Positions 1 through 9,973 of a DNA stretch of 64,000 nucleotides are shown here, one piece after another. The notes beneath the pieces are model-generated. The model worked only from the letters and a program-made list of their open reading frames with translations, had not been told where the DNA came from and did no database searches. Numbering within the stretch: position 1 is the stretch's first letter; every line of letters begins with the position of its first letter. The position numbers were made by a program, and so were the translations under genes. The stretch is taken from positions 124,001 to 188,000 of the forward strand of contig NC_079260.1 in NCBI RefSeq assembly GCF_947241705.1, read 5' to 3'. The DNA is from Saccharomyces mikatae IFO 1815. Its lineage: Eukaryota; Ascomycota; Saccharomycetes; Saccharomycetales; Saccharomycetaceae.

Positions 1-496
1 CACGCTAAATATGTATATCTTAATTTTTAATGTGTATAGAATAGAAAATTTGAATATCAAGGAGCAACAAACAGTACGACGTGTTTCTCAAGCTACACGA
101 CAGAAAGGATGAGCCTAATGTGCTTTCACTCTTAGTACAAACCTGACCTTATCGACTTCTATTGTTAAAAGCGTAACCATTGTGTTGTTTCTTTTTCTTA
201 TCGGTATTATATCCGGGTAACAAAATTACTATATAGAAAATTTTTTCCTTATTCAATTTGCTTTTTTCAGAATTTTTTTTTTGAATGCGAAAATGAGATG
301 AGTTAAAAAATTTTTTTCGCTTTAGAGTCAATGATTTAGTTGTTAGCAAAAGTTACACTGAGATTTTAGATTTCCTTCTTCAAATTTAACTTCAAATCAC
401 CATTCGAGCGAGCTTTCTATACCAGGACTATACTGATTATTGCAAGGAACTTGAATAAACCACATTTTATATCATAAATAAATATACTACTTTGAA
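1..496. other. Intergenic region upstream of SNU13
   Basis: AT-rich DNA with no credible gene. About 200 bases before the SNU13 start there is a PAC-like word (GAGATGAG, 295-302) followed by an A-run/T-run of RRPE type (304-317). That pairing is typical of ribosome and RNP biogenesis promoters and would suit SNU13. By synteny the left edge should lie downstream of VMA3, which is not in the window. Confidence 0.5.
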
Positions 497-877
497 ATGT
501 CTGCTCCAAACCCAAAGGCTTTCCCATTAGCTGATGCTGCATTAACCCAACAAATTTTGGATGTTGTCCAACAAGCTGCTAACTTGAGACAACTTAAGAA
601 GGGTGCCAACGAAGCTACCAAAACTTTGAACCGTGGTATTTCCGAATTTATCATCATGGCTGCTGACTGTGAACCTATTGAAATCTTATTGCATTTGCCA
701 TTACTATGTGAAGACAAGAACGTCCCATACGTCTTTGTTCCATCCAGAGTTGCTTTAGGTAGAGCTTGTGGTGTTTCTAGGCCAGTTATTGCTGCTTCTA
801 TTACCACTAATGATGCTTCTGCTATCAAGACTCAAATCTACGCTGTTAAGGACAAGATTGAAACTTTGTTAATTTAA
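497..877 (+). CDS. SNU13: U4/U6.U5 tri-snRNP and box C/D snoRNP protein Snu13
   Basis: 126-residue L7Ae/15.5K-family protein. It binds kink-turn RNA in the U4 snRNA 5' stem-loop and in box C/D snoRNAs, so it acts both in pre-mRNA splicing and in rRNA 2'-O-methylation and processing in the nucleus and nucleolus. The RNA-binding core is visible as [14 protein letters not shown] (about residues 34-47) and the [13 protein letters not shown] segment near residues 80-93. Length and sequence match the S. cerevisiae protein as far as I can recall, with no visible change, which fits very strong constraint. The start is the first ATG after an A-rich leader. It is convergent with the next gene. Confidence 0.98.
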
Positions 878-1135
878 GTAGATCGAGTTATATCTATCGA
901 CATAATTTTGTGTATTATCCAAATATTATAAAGAAAAGTTTTTTGCTTTTTTATTGGTGTTGCATTTCTCAGTACTAATATTTTTTGAGCTGTAGAATAG
1001 CTGATGTGTATTCGTTGAAGCATCCTCCCTGGATGCCTGCGCGAATATATTAATATACGTAATCAGAAAGCAAATCAAGAGATTTATATCGAGATATCTC
1101 TATGTGACTTTTTTTATCAAATGAGACATGTGCTA

Positions 1136-4100
1136 TCACCTCTTTAGTTTTACGGGATCAAAGAAATCTATCGTATTATATGCTAAATGATCAATATGCC
1201 TTCTCTTCGAATTTCTAGCAAGTTCATCAAACCCACTTTCATTTATCCCAATTTCCATACTCATGGAACAGTCTCTGGTGGTATTTTGCATATTCGTTTC
1301 AGATTCTAAAGCAGTTCTTTCCTCTTCCAGTCTGAATCTCTTGTGATTTTGCAATTTTCTCATCCACAATTCACCGACGATTTCCGATACAATATAAATT
1401 TGACCGTTCGTACCACAAAGCATAAATAAGGGTATGATGCCTTCCAACCTTTCATTGTCGAAACATGAACATATCTGAAGATTGTGAAATCCATCCGGAA
1501 TAGACGTCAATGAGATTACCCTGTCAGGTAATCGAATTTTAAGGTATGGCACAGCTAACCCGTCTTCATCGACTAATACTCTATCAGAATCTTCATATAT
1601 TGCCAGTGTATTATCTGCGCCAACAGTGGCAACATACGATCTACTTGAATACTTCAACTCAGTGCGAGAAAGTCTTGACAACCGGACCACTGAGCAGTTC
1701 TTTTTATTTACAAAATAATCATTATCACGTTCTATCGGCCCCTTGACAATCTTTTTAGTCGCTACTTGTGTAATACTTCCAAAGTCAGTAAATCTCAAGT
1801 GAGCATCTTCCGAAAGGTCTGATGGATACTCTATGGATGTTCTAATTGGAAGGTGGGTCCTCACCAGACCTCTCAATGTTTCAAATCGAACCAAACAATC
1901 GCCATTCATATATGCTGGAAGCCATATACGATTAATTGACTCGAGTGCCGGGAAAGAATTAGCTTCGAACATTTCGGAACCGTCTTTGAGTAAGTCTATT
2001 TTGTATGTTGCTGTGCCATTATTACCAGAAAATAAAATGGTGTCGCATTCATAATAAAAAAAAACCGAATATATACAATCATCAAGATGATTCGCATATA
2101 ACTGGATAATCTTGTTACCTTTGATTTCAAACAACCAGAATTTTGTACGTTTATCATCAATTCCCAAACACAAAATAAACTTATTACCGTAAGCGGGGCT
2201 TAGTGATGAGTAAACAAAATCATTTTCTGACCACAATGGTTTCATAATCGCATGTGAATACTTAATATTGGAAAAACTAAATGCCGAAATTGCTTTCATC
2301 AAAAGGTAGTCGAATAGCATTAACTCATATTGACCCGTATCGGTATCGACAAGGCACGCTATGGCCTGGTTGGAGTTATTTGCAATTGTATAGAGCTGTA
2401 CGGGTACGCTAGGGAGGTCCAGCATATAATTATCTAATCGCGGTTTTAATGAAACTATGTGCTTAGTAAAGCCCTCATGTTCAAACATGGTACCAAAGTC
2501 AAAGACATTTATTCGTGATTCATCATCCAGAACACAAAGAGAGAAAAATACTTTCCCAGGACGTATTCTCATTCGTCTTGGAACTAAGTCTAGCTTTATG
2601 TTACCATAGGATATGTTATGCAGATTTAACAAAATGGTTTCTTTTTCATTATATAGAAAAACAAAAGGCAAGCCAGGAATTGTATCTAGGATTTCCAATT
2701 TCTGATTGTTTGACGAATGAATCTCCAATACCACTTTCAAAAAATTTGACTCTGATTTGTAAACTCTCACACAACCAATATATGATGAGGCGATAACGTA
2801 TACTGAGTCGTCGTCATGATACTTACTAAACCAATATTCCTTTATCAATAGATCATAGGCTATAAAAGAATGGTCTATATGAGATGTAGCCATTTCATTT
2901 GGGCTTGTATCCCATACAGAAATCCTTCCTTCTGAGTATACGGCAAAATGGATTTTTTTGATACCATCTGAGCAACAGGTAATGATACTTCCCTTAGAAT
3001 CAAGTTCTTTAATAAAGACATCCTTTAGTTTACGTAAAGAATTAGATTTTGGCTCAAGTGTTGAAATTCTCACCCTAGAGTTCTTTATAGGATAGCAGAG
3101 CATAATAGAAGAGTTGAAATCCGATTGTGACACATAAATCTGTCTGATTTCTCCGGTAGAATCGTCAGCCCCGTCTTTCAGAATTTTTCCCGTCCTGGTA
3201 ACAAGTATACCGTCATCATAAAATTCACTTGTCAACAATGTTCTATTTCTATAAATTGATCCTCCTGATTCATATGTAAAGTCGTCACTATTACCAACCA
3301 TTAAATCTGTAATCCAGAAATCAGTTACATTCTCTAGTGGTACCTTGATGGAAGTAGTTGGCTTCAAAAGATCTTTGTCGTATACCAAAAATTTCTTCTC
3401 TAAAAATCCTCTTTTCGAATTAAAACTTCCGCCCAAAAGCAATGAGTCTATATCTGTGCCCTTGTTCCTAATAACTTGTGATGCAAGGTAAATTTTGTTC
3501 GTATAAACTGGACCTCCCTTTACCTTACTTACTTTAGAACCTTGACAATCGTTTGATATAAAATGTATTCCATTTATTCTTGTGAGCACTATATATCTTT
3601 CACCTGGAAGCTGCAAAACTGTATCACACAGATCGTGTTTAGGAAGCCTGAATACTCTTTTTTTTGACCATTGCAGATCTTTCTGGACATGCCTTTCTTT
3701 TAATAACCTTGTATGTATTTTAGCAGTATACTTGTTGCCATATACGTCAAAAATCGTTAGGAGAATGTTTGATTTTTCATATATGATATTATAAGAGTCT
3801 TTTAAAAATCGGTAATTGTCTTCTCTTGGAAGACCTTTATTTTCAAAGAAAGCCGCCATCTCCAGTCCCCCTTCCTCTAGCTTTACTATCTGAGTATAAG
3901 TATTGGTCAACACTATGATGGTATCGCCACAAATTATTTTCATGTGGCAAAATTCATTATCTGATGTTCGTAAAAGATTGCATTTGCGGTACCCACTAAA
4001 ACCAGTGTTTTCATTTTCATGACCTTCAACACGATGATATTCCTCTAAAAGCAGGTTATCACTGTACTCGCTTTTGAGTAAACAAACGAGATAAACATCT

Positions 4101-4723
4101 GACTTGTCTGTGTATGTAATATCACCGGTCAAATTCTCTCTGCTGACGAAACCAAAGGAAATAATTACTTGACCATCGGCAGCATAAAATGTTTCAATTG
4201 ACCTGTTTCTGAAATCAAAGGAGTAAATATTTGCACCAAACGTGTGCAAACTACTATCATATAATATGTTGTTATTGCAGGTGTATAAAATACCATCCAG
4301 AGAAGCATTCAACCAGCTTGAAGCTAATGAAGAAATGGTATCCAGTTTCGGTGTCATATTAGAATTGAAAATGATCTCGAATTTGTTGTTTTTGAATTCA
4401 AAACCTTTGATGGAACCGTCGTTGAACATAAGTAGATGACAGAAGGAAACTGCGTCTGTCAGTGAAAAGGACTTGAATTTTGGTATAATTGTGTAGTTGA
4501 CAATAAAAGGTCCATCTAAAGCGAACTCAACTTTCGCGGTCAATTTATTAAATACCCCAGTATACAATCCATAACAGAAGCATAAATAGTAGTTTCCTTG
4601 TAGATAGAAACGATTTATCAGTTTTCCAGCCTCATATTTCGATTTGCAGGATGTTATGCACAGAGGTAAAAGTGGCGATTCGTTAGCCACTTGTTTTTCG
4701 CCCGTTTCAACCTTTCTTGGCAT
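1136..4723 (-). CDS. YEL025C orthologue, large protein of unknown function
   Basis: Long open frame; from the first in-frame ATG (4721-4723) it codes for about 1195 residues. The frame stays open upstream for 19 codons to a TTG at 4778-4780 and further to a stop, without another ATG, so I chose 4723. The S. cerevisiae protein is about 1182 residues, which agrees. No catalytic motif is visible. The protein is rich in beta-strand-like segments throughout. Its C-terminal part (a CGTNGQIYIVSEI segment followed by a KLQNHKRF helix) recalls the last propeller blades of CPSF-A/DDB1/Rse1-type proteins; that is my inference from sequence texture, not an established assignment. The C-terminus is basic (VKLKR). 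Confidence 0.9.
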   Translation of the reverse strand: MPRKVETGEKQVANESPLLPLCITSCKSKYEAGKLINRFYLQGNYYLCFCYGLYTGVFNKLTAKVEFALDGPFIVNYTIIPKFKSFSLTDAVSFCHLLMFNDGSIKGFEFKNNKFEIIFNSNMTPKLDTISSLASSWLNASLDGILYTCNNNILYDSSLHTFGANIYSFDFRNRSIETFYAADGQVIISFGFVSRENLTGDITYTDKSDVYLVCLLKSEYSDNLLLEEYHRVEGHENENTGFSGYRKCNLLRTSDNEFCHMKIICGDTIIVLTNTYTQIVKLEEGGLEMAAFFENKGLPREDNYRFLKDSYNIIYEKSNILLTIFDVYGNKYTAKIHTRLLKERHVQKDLQWSKKRVFRLPKHDLCDTVLQLPGERYIVLTRINGIHFISNDCQGSKVSKVKGGPVYTNKIYLASQVIRNKGTDIDSLLLGGSFNSKRGFLEKKFLVYDKDLLKPTTSIKVPLENVTDFWITDLMVGNSDDFTYESGGSIYRNRTLLTSEFYDDGILVTRTGKILKDGADDSTGEIRQIYVSQSDFNSSIMLCYPIKNSRVRISTLEPKSNSLRKLKDVFIKELDSKGSIITCCSDGIKKIHFAVYSEGRISVWDTSPNEMATSHIDHSFIAYDLLIKEYWFSKYHDDDSVYVIASSYIGCVRVYKSESNFLKVVLEIHSSNNQKLEILDTIPGLPFVFLYNEKETILLNLHNISYGNIKLDLVPRRMRIRPGKVFFSLCVLDDESRINVFDFGTMFEHEGFTKHIVSLKPRLDNYMLDLPSVPVQLYTIANNSNQAIACLVDTDTGQYELMLFDYLLMKAISAFSFSNIKYSHAIMKPLWSENDFVYSSLSPAYGNKFILCLGIDDKRTKFWLFEIKGNKIIQLYANHLDDCIYSVFFYYECDTILFSGNNGTATYKIDLLKDGSEMFEANSFPALESINRIWLPAYMNGDCLVRFETLRGLVRTHLPIRTSIEYPSDLSEDAHLRFTDFGSITQVATKKIVKGPIERDNDYFVNKKNCSVVRLSRLSRTELKYSSRSYVATVGADNTLAIYEDSDRVLVDEDGLAVPYLKIRLPDRVISLTSIPDGFHNLQICSCFDNERLEGIIPLFMLCGTNGQIYIVSEIVGELWMRKLQNHKRFRLEEERTALESETNMQNTTRDCSMSMEIGINESGFDELARNSKRRHIDHLAYNTIDFFDPVKLKR

Positions 4724-5836
4724 TTCTAATTGAGAGCAACCCGGTAAATGAAATGCGTAAACTTCAGTAGTATAACGCAATATACTATCCTTTTTCCTTT
4801 CGCCAAGTTGCGATCAGGAAGTCTAATTTTCTATCATGTATTTCTTTCCGCTTTAGGGATTTAAAGAAACGCGTGCAATTGAATGTAACGAGTAGACTTT
4901 GAAAGGAACTTGCAGACAGAAGAAAGAGAATCATAGCGCGTGTACCATATGACAGGAACAACACCACAAGCTTTTTCTTTTGAATTTTTTCTATCTCTAA
5001 ATTTCCGAAACTCTGTAAAAAGATATTGCAGAAAACAGATGACCAAAAAGTCGTGTATCGAAACGAGAAACAATCGTGGGTGAGTGCACGTGTATTTCTA
5101 TCTTATTCATACCAGCTCGAACCTCCTCTGAGTTTCTAGATATTTTTTCTCTGCTTGGTGCATTGAATGGCCTATCCATTGAGAGGGGCGACGCCATCAA
5201 AAGACTTATATCCATAAATCCCTCGAAAGTACATAGTAGCTATATGACAACAAGTATGAATACAACAAAAGATACTGAAGTAATTTCATGAACCCTATGG
5301 CTGTAGAGAACCGACCAAGACGTTCATATAGCCTGGGCGGCTATCCTCTCATTGTATACTGTACCATATGAAGCACGCCTTAGTAGCCCTGAACCTGTCG
5401 ATTTTAATAAATTGAAGTGCAAGGTCCTCTTAACTCGAGACCTCTCTATTATCCTGTTTATTTCATCTATCCATTCGTCTTTTATATCTTCAACGTTAAA
5501 CTTCCCTTTGAGTTGATTTGGCTTTTATCAGATTGGTCCATAACCCATCTTTATTTTTTTAAGCCCTTGACAACGGACCAATCAGCGTTTTGCGCCATTT
5601 ATCGGTCGTGGGTCACGTGCGGCGACGCGGAAGCTCCCTTATAAGGACTGGAAAAAGACTTACAAGGATGATGGCTAGTTCTTGAACATTCAGTGATATA
5701 TTACCTCTGTTTTGTAACTCTTTTGTTTCCTAGTTCATTGTCTCCTCAATCAAGATATTTTTATACACCAATAACATTACACTAACACTTATCAGGGAAA
5801 CCGAAGGAGCAACAACAATCAAATACAGGACGAACA
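4724..5836. other. Divergent intergenic region YEL025C / RIP1
   Basis: About 1.1 kb between divergent genes. The RIP1-proximal half carries the promoter elements listed separately. The YEL025C-proximal half (4785-5290) has short open frames on both strands, none with recognisable content, and I treat them as chance. Confidence 0.5.
5577..5619. promoter_or_regulatory. RIP1 promoter: CCAAT (HAP) site and CACGTG box
   Basis: ACCAATCA at 5577-5584 is a perfect reverse match to the Hap2/3/4/5 consensus TNATTGGT. A second ATTGG core lies at 5532-5536. CACGTG at 5614-5619 within GTCACGTG fits Cbf1. HAP control of cytochrome bc1 subunits is established in yeast. Assignment to these exact bases is inference from motif and position, 218-260 bases before the RIP1 start. 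Confidence 0.65.
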
Positions 5837-6484
5837 ATGTTAGGAATAAGATCAACTGTTAAATCTTGCTTCAAACCAATGTCTTTGACTTCAAAAAGAC
5901 TAATCTCACAATCTTTGGTGGCTAACAAATCCACATACAGGACTCCAAATTTCGATGATGTTTTAAAGGAGAATAACGACACCGATAAAGGCCGTTCCTA
6001 TGCTTACTTCATGGTTGGTGCTATGGGCCTTTTGTCATCTGCAGGTGCCAAATCAACTGTTGAAACCTTTATTTCATCTATGACTGCCACAGCAGATGTT
6101 TTGGCTATGGCTAAAGTAGAAGTCAACCTGGCTGCCATTCCATTGGGTAAGAACGTTGTCGTCAAATGGCAAGGTAAGCCTGTGTTCATTAGACACAGAA
6201 CTCCTCATGAAATCCAAGAAGCTAACAGTGTGGATATGTCTGCCTTGAAAGATCCACAGACAGATGCTGACAGAGTCAAAGACCCTCAATGGTTGATTAT
6301 GTTGGGTATTTGTACTCATTTGGGTTGCGTTCCAATTGGTGAAGCCGGTGATTTCGGTGGTTGGTTCTGTCCTTGTCACGGTTCACATTATGATATTTCT
6401 GGTAGAATCAGAAAAGGCCCTGCTCCCTTAAACTTAGAAATTCCTGCTTATGAATTTGACGGTGAAAAGGTCATTGTGGGTTAA
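5837..6484 (+). CDS. RIP1: Rieske iron-sulfur subunit of the cytochrome bc1 complex
   Basis: 215 residues, the usual length. Rip1 carries the [2Fe-2S] cluster of complex III and passes electrons from ubiquinol to cytochrome c1 in the mitochondrial inner membrane. The basic N-terminus lacking acidic residues (first about 30 residues) is the import presequence. One membrane anchor follows around residues 52-80 (YFMVGAMGLLSSAG). The cluster ligands are in CTHLGC and CPCHGSH near residues 159-181, all present. The upstream HAP-type CCAAT box fits its known respiratory regulation. The start is the first ATG after a long AT-rich leader. Confidence 0.98.
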   Translation: MLGIRSTVKSCFKPMSLTSKRLISQSLVANKSTYRTPNFDDVLKENNDTDKGRSYAYFMVGAMGLLSSAGAKSTVETFISSMTATADVLAMAKVEVNLAAIPLGKNVVVKWQGKPVFIRHRTPHEIQEANSVDMSALKDPQTDADRVKDPQWLIMLGICTHLGCVPIGEAGDFGGWFCPCHGSHYDISGRIRKGPAPLNLEIPAYEFDGEKVIVG

Positions 6485-7080
6485 GTTTGGTTTTCATTTT
6501 CGATAACTACATCTTTATTGTCTATCTGTTTCACTCTTATTTTGATTTTGAATTTTCTATCCGTTATGACATGAGCGGGAACTATACAAACAAATCTACA
6601 AATTTTGAAATTACAACGAAAATAATTAACCCTACAAGCTAAAAAAATCATAAACAAAACAAGAAACGAAAATCACTATTGCAGTATCCCCTGTTGATTT
6701 CCTTTTTTTAAAGAATATATATTCTCATACAGTATGGAGAAAACAAAAGGATAAGAAAAGAAAGGGGAAATAAAGAGGAATTTGACCTATTTATTACTAC
6801 TTTTTTGTCTCACCATCTTCTTTTTCTATTCATAATATTTGATATTCCTTTATTTATCTGCATGTATTTATAATTAACAATCTATTTATCTTCCCTTTTC
6901 TTTTCGTTACTTTACTTCCAAGGTTTGCCTGTATTCTGGATATTGACTTTTTTAATCAAAAGGTTTGGTATTTTTTATAAAGTATATAGGACTGTCCGAA
7001 AAACGACTAAAATTGTTATATACGAATGTTAAGAATGTCAACTATTTATATTTTATCTGCTGAGTAAGTTATTTTTGGTA
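6485..7080. other. Convergent 3' intergenic region RIP1 / YEL023C
   Basis: About 600 bases of AT-rich sequence between two convergent genes. It holds only 3' UTR-like material and poly-A/T runs. I see no gene, RNA or repeat. Confidence 0.6.
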
Positions 7081-9129
7081 CTAAAGTGACTTGTGTTGCT
7101 GTAAATGCACTTCTAAATCATCAGGAATGTCAGCCCAGGAATTATTGTTCCAATCCACAAATTTCTTTCTTAATTGTGCATATTTGTTATCAAATAGCCT
7201 TGCGTTATAGGTTGTAGCAAAATAACTTGCTTTTTGTCCCAAACGGAGTTCCTGTTGCTCCTCATTGCTTGAAACTTCCTCGTTGGTATTAGTCTCATCA
7301 CTAAAGACTTGCTCGTCATATTCATCTAAAAGCTTATTAGTCCCCAAATCTATACCTTCCAAATCTCGAAACAATTGCCTCACATACTCTGGCATATTAT
7401 TTGGTCTATACTTATGATCAAGCTTAATCCTCCAGTAGACTGACCAATGTAAACTGACATATTCTGGTACGTAGCGAGACCGTCCAAGATTAGGTACATG
7501 AATATTTTGCCACTTACCTTCTTTATTTTCCATCCGTATTCCAATGGGAAGCATCTCTAATATCCACCATACTAATCTCATGAACTTACTTGCATGCCCA
7601 CATTTAAGAGTAAAAGAATCCTTTATAATTTCTTCCTCATCTTTCAAACTCAATCTGGTCTCTTTAATTTGTCTTAAACAATCTTCCATTTTCTTAGTTC
7701 TACTGGATTGTTCGCTTTCAACTCCAGTCTCATTGTCAGTTACGCTCAACATAGAACATTTCCTTGGCGAACTGAAATCAAGATAGTTATGAGAGTCCGC
7801 AAATAGAGATCCTACCGAAGTATGTTTGGCAGCGTACTCATGTATTGAGCCAGGTTTGAACTTAACTCCAAACTTAATGGCCTCTGATAAGATCCATCGT
7901 AGCGTTAGATTCGACAGGTTCTCCTCTGTCTCACAGTCGGGTGCCCAGCCTCCGCCAATATCAGAATGATCACCTGGAAACCATTTTTCAACCAAATCAG
8001 GTGTCATAGTCATTCTACTTGAGCTACTGCTGCCTTGAATGGATTGAAGCCGAAAAAAGGCCTCAATACCTCTTGTTGAACATTCTGTATCTCTTGCACA
8101 TGTGTTACCTCCCAAAAATGAATTCAAGTCTAGCAGCAGCTCTGTAGTTTCTTCACTTTTACTTGATAGCTGATTTCTACGATTATCAGGAATAGATGGA
8201 GAAATATTGCCAATAGAATGCGAGCCACTTTTTAAAGTATATTTTATCAAAGGATTCTCAGGACTAAGATCATGCATTAATGAATTGGAAGTTGATGCTG
8301 ACGAACAATTTTCAGTTAAATGCGTACAATATGTTAATGAAAATAATCTCGGAATGTAGGGCATCGGAGTGAAACATAATTGCTTGAATTTTCCACGTCT
8401 TTCATCCAAGGACACACAATGACGAACATGTTCAACAATATTGCTTCTTTGGGTACAAGGAAACAGCCTATCTCTTAATATCCCTACTGAGTTTACAGAA
8501 TCGAATAGACCTTGAAAATATATTTTTACCTCGTAATCTCTTGAAAATGTTTTCTTGAATTCTTCCGCCAAAGTACTTGTGTACTGCAATCTGTTAGGCT
8601 GTAAATCATATTCCCATCTTTCATAGATTTGCCAAGCCATTTTAATCATTTCTTCCAAACCCCTGTTCAAAAGTCCAACTCTCTCGATCATTCCCGCAAG
8701 AACACGAGCAATAAAAGCTCCCCTAGAAAAACCAAACATATAGATTCTATCTCCTGGTTCAAAATACTTCATTAAAAAAAGATAAGCAGAACATATATGA
8801 TTATCCAAACTAAACGCAAACATAGAATCCAACAGGTTTTGCAAGTATGAAATAGATAACCGTCTTCTCATATCAACAACAGCATCAAATCCAGCGGACC
8901 CAATTCCGGGTTGATAATAGCATATTTGTTTAGAATCATCACCGTTCTCAAGAAGGTTATACAATTTTAGAATATTAGTGAACGGCTGAGGTCCAAAATT
9001 TTCTCTTGTGCCATCAAAACAAAGAATGATATTTTTGCCAGACGAAGAGTGTGGTGATGAATTTATGTTCCTGTCACCTCCCGTTCCGCTTTTGTTATAT
9101 TTTGTATGAATGTATTGGAAACTATCCAT
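7081..9129 (-). CDS. YEL023C orthologue, DUF2235 alpha/beta-hydrolase-like protein
   Basis: 682 residues. The N-terminal third has the DUF2235 pattern: ILCFDGTREN near residue 36, then a nucleophile elbow GFSRGAF near residues 132-138 with the serine of G-x-S-x-G, and a later DHSDIGGGW segment that could supply the catalytic acid. The same fold is used by Tle1-type phospholipase effectors of bacterial type VI secretion systems, so a lipase or esterase activity is plausible. The yeast protein is uncharacterised as far as I know. The middle (about 270-370) is serine/asparagine-rich and probably disordered; the C-terminus is acidic. No signal peptide or clear membrane span. Confidence 0.93.
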   Translation of the reverse strand: MDSFQYIHTKYNKSGTGGDRNINSSPHSSSGKNIILCFDGTRENFGPQPFTNILKLYNLLENGDDSKQICYYQPGIGSAGFDAVVDMRRRLSISYLQNLLDSMFAFSLDNHICSAYLFLMKYFEPGDRIYMFGFSRGAFIARVLAGMIERVGLLNRGLEEMIKMAWQIYERWEYDLQPNRLQYTSTLAEEFKKTFSRDYEVKIYFQGLFDSVNSVGILRDRLFPCTQRSNIVEHVRHCVSLDERRGKFKQLCFTPMPYIPRLFSLTYCTHLTENCSSASTSNSLMHDLSPENPLIKYTLKSGSHSIGNISPSIPDNRRNQLSSKSEETTELLLDLNSFLGGNTCARDTECSTRGIEAFFRLQSIQGSSSSSRMTMTPDLVEKWFPGDHSDIGGGWAPDCETEENLSNLTLRWILSEAIKFGVKFKPGSIHEYAAKHTSVGSLFADSHNYLDFSSPRKCSMLSVTDNETGVESEQSSRTKKMEDCLRQIKETRLSLKDEEEIIKDSFTLKCGHASKFMRLVWWILEMLPIGIRMENKEGKWQNIHVPNLGRSRYVPEYVSLHWSVYWRIKLDHKYRPNNMPEYVRQLFRDLEGIDLGTNKLLDEYDEQVFSDETNTNEEVSSNEEQQELRLGQKASYFATTYNARLFDNKYAQLRKKFVDWNNNSWADIPDDLEVHLQQHKSL

Positions 9130-9973
9130 TTAATGGATACTGTGCTTGTATAATACTTTTATAGGTTTCATCACCTGGCCGCTATTAATTCCGTATTATT
9201 CTTGAATATAATAATTTGTGGCGCTTTAAGAATACATTAGGTTGTGTCAAATACACCCAGACACCCATTAGTCAACATAACCACCATAACTATTACTTTT
9301 GTATCAATCATATCATTTTAGTACCATTCTGTGCAAATGACGAAAAAGATGAATTGATGAGACTGTGAATGTGAATAAGCCGTAATTTTCAGATACGCTA
9401 CAAAAAATGTCCAATTTGTCTATCTTGGATCCCCCACTGATGTCCCATGAAGATGAGTAAGCTAAAAAAAAGATGTTCTCTGGATTTTCCAATGAAATAC
9501 AGGAACGCCAAATTTACTTAATGGGGTACTCTTTACTAAAATAAAGGAAATATCTGATCGTTTTATTTTCGTTGAGTATTGACATCATTTACATAACCTA
9601 TATTTTGAGTTCTGTGTAGACCAGGAATAAGGAAACAAGCGATAATTCAAAACGGTAGAAACCCCTCGTATAAATTGCCTTATGCGATTAAAATCATTGG
9701 AGTTCATGTTAGCCTAGAAAATAAAGTATATTAGATGTATACTTTCATGAATGATCAAGATTTTGATATTTTACCATTACCCGTCTTGAAAATACTACGC
9801 GGTTTATTGCAAGGACCTTCCAGTGGGTGTCGAAAGGGCACATATATTGATATTGAAACATCAATTAAAATACATTAGCGTGTGTCCTTTCTTTATTGAA
9901 ATACTATAGAACGATAAATTGAATAATTTGGTATTGAAGGCGCCTTCTAGAGCGAAACAAAAGAGGGGAAAGA
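9130..9973. other. Divergent intergenic region YEL023C / GEA2
   Basis: 844 bases between divergent genes, AT-rich. I see no RNA gene, repeat or convincing regulatory motif beyond TATA-like words. Short frames around 9738 are not supported by anything else. Confidence 0.5.

Noticed and set aside
487-828. 113-codon frame antisense to SNU13
   Set aside because: Shadow of a highly conserved gene on the other strand; no independent support.
5076-5291. 71-codon frame in the YEL025C / RIP1 intergenic region
   Set aside because: No recognisable domain, overlaps promoter DNA and has competing frames on the other strand.
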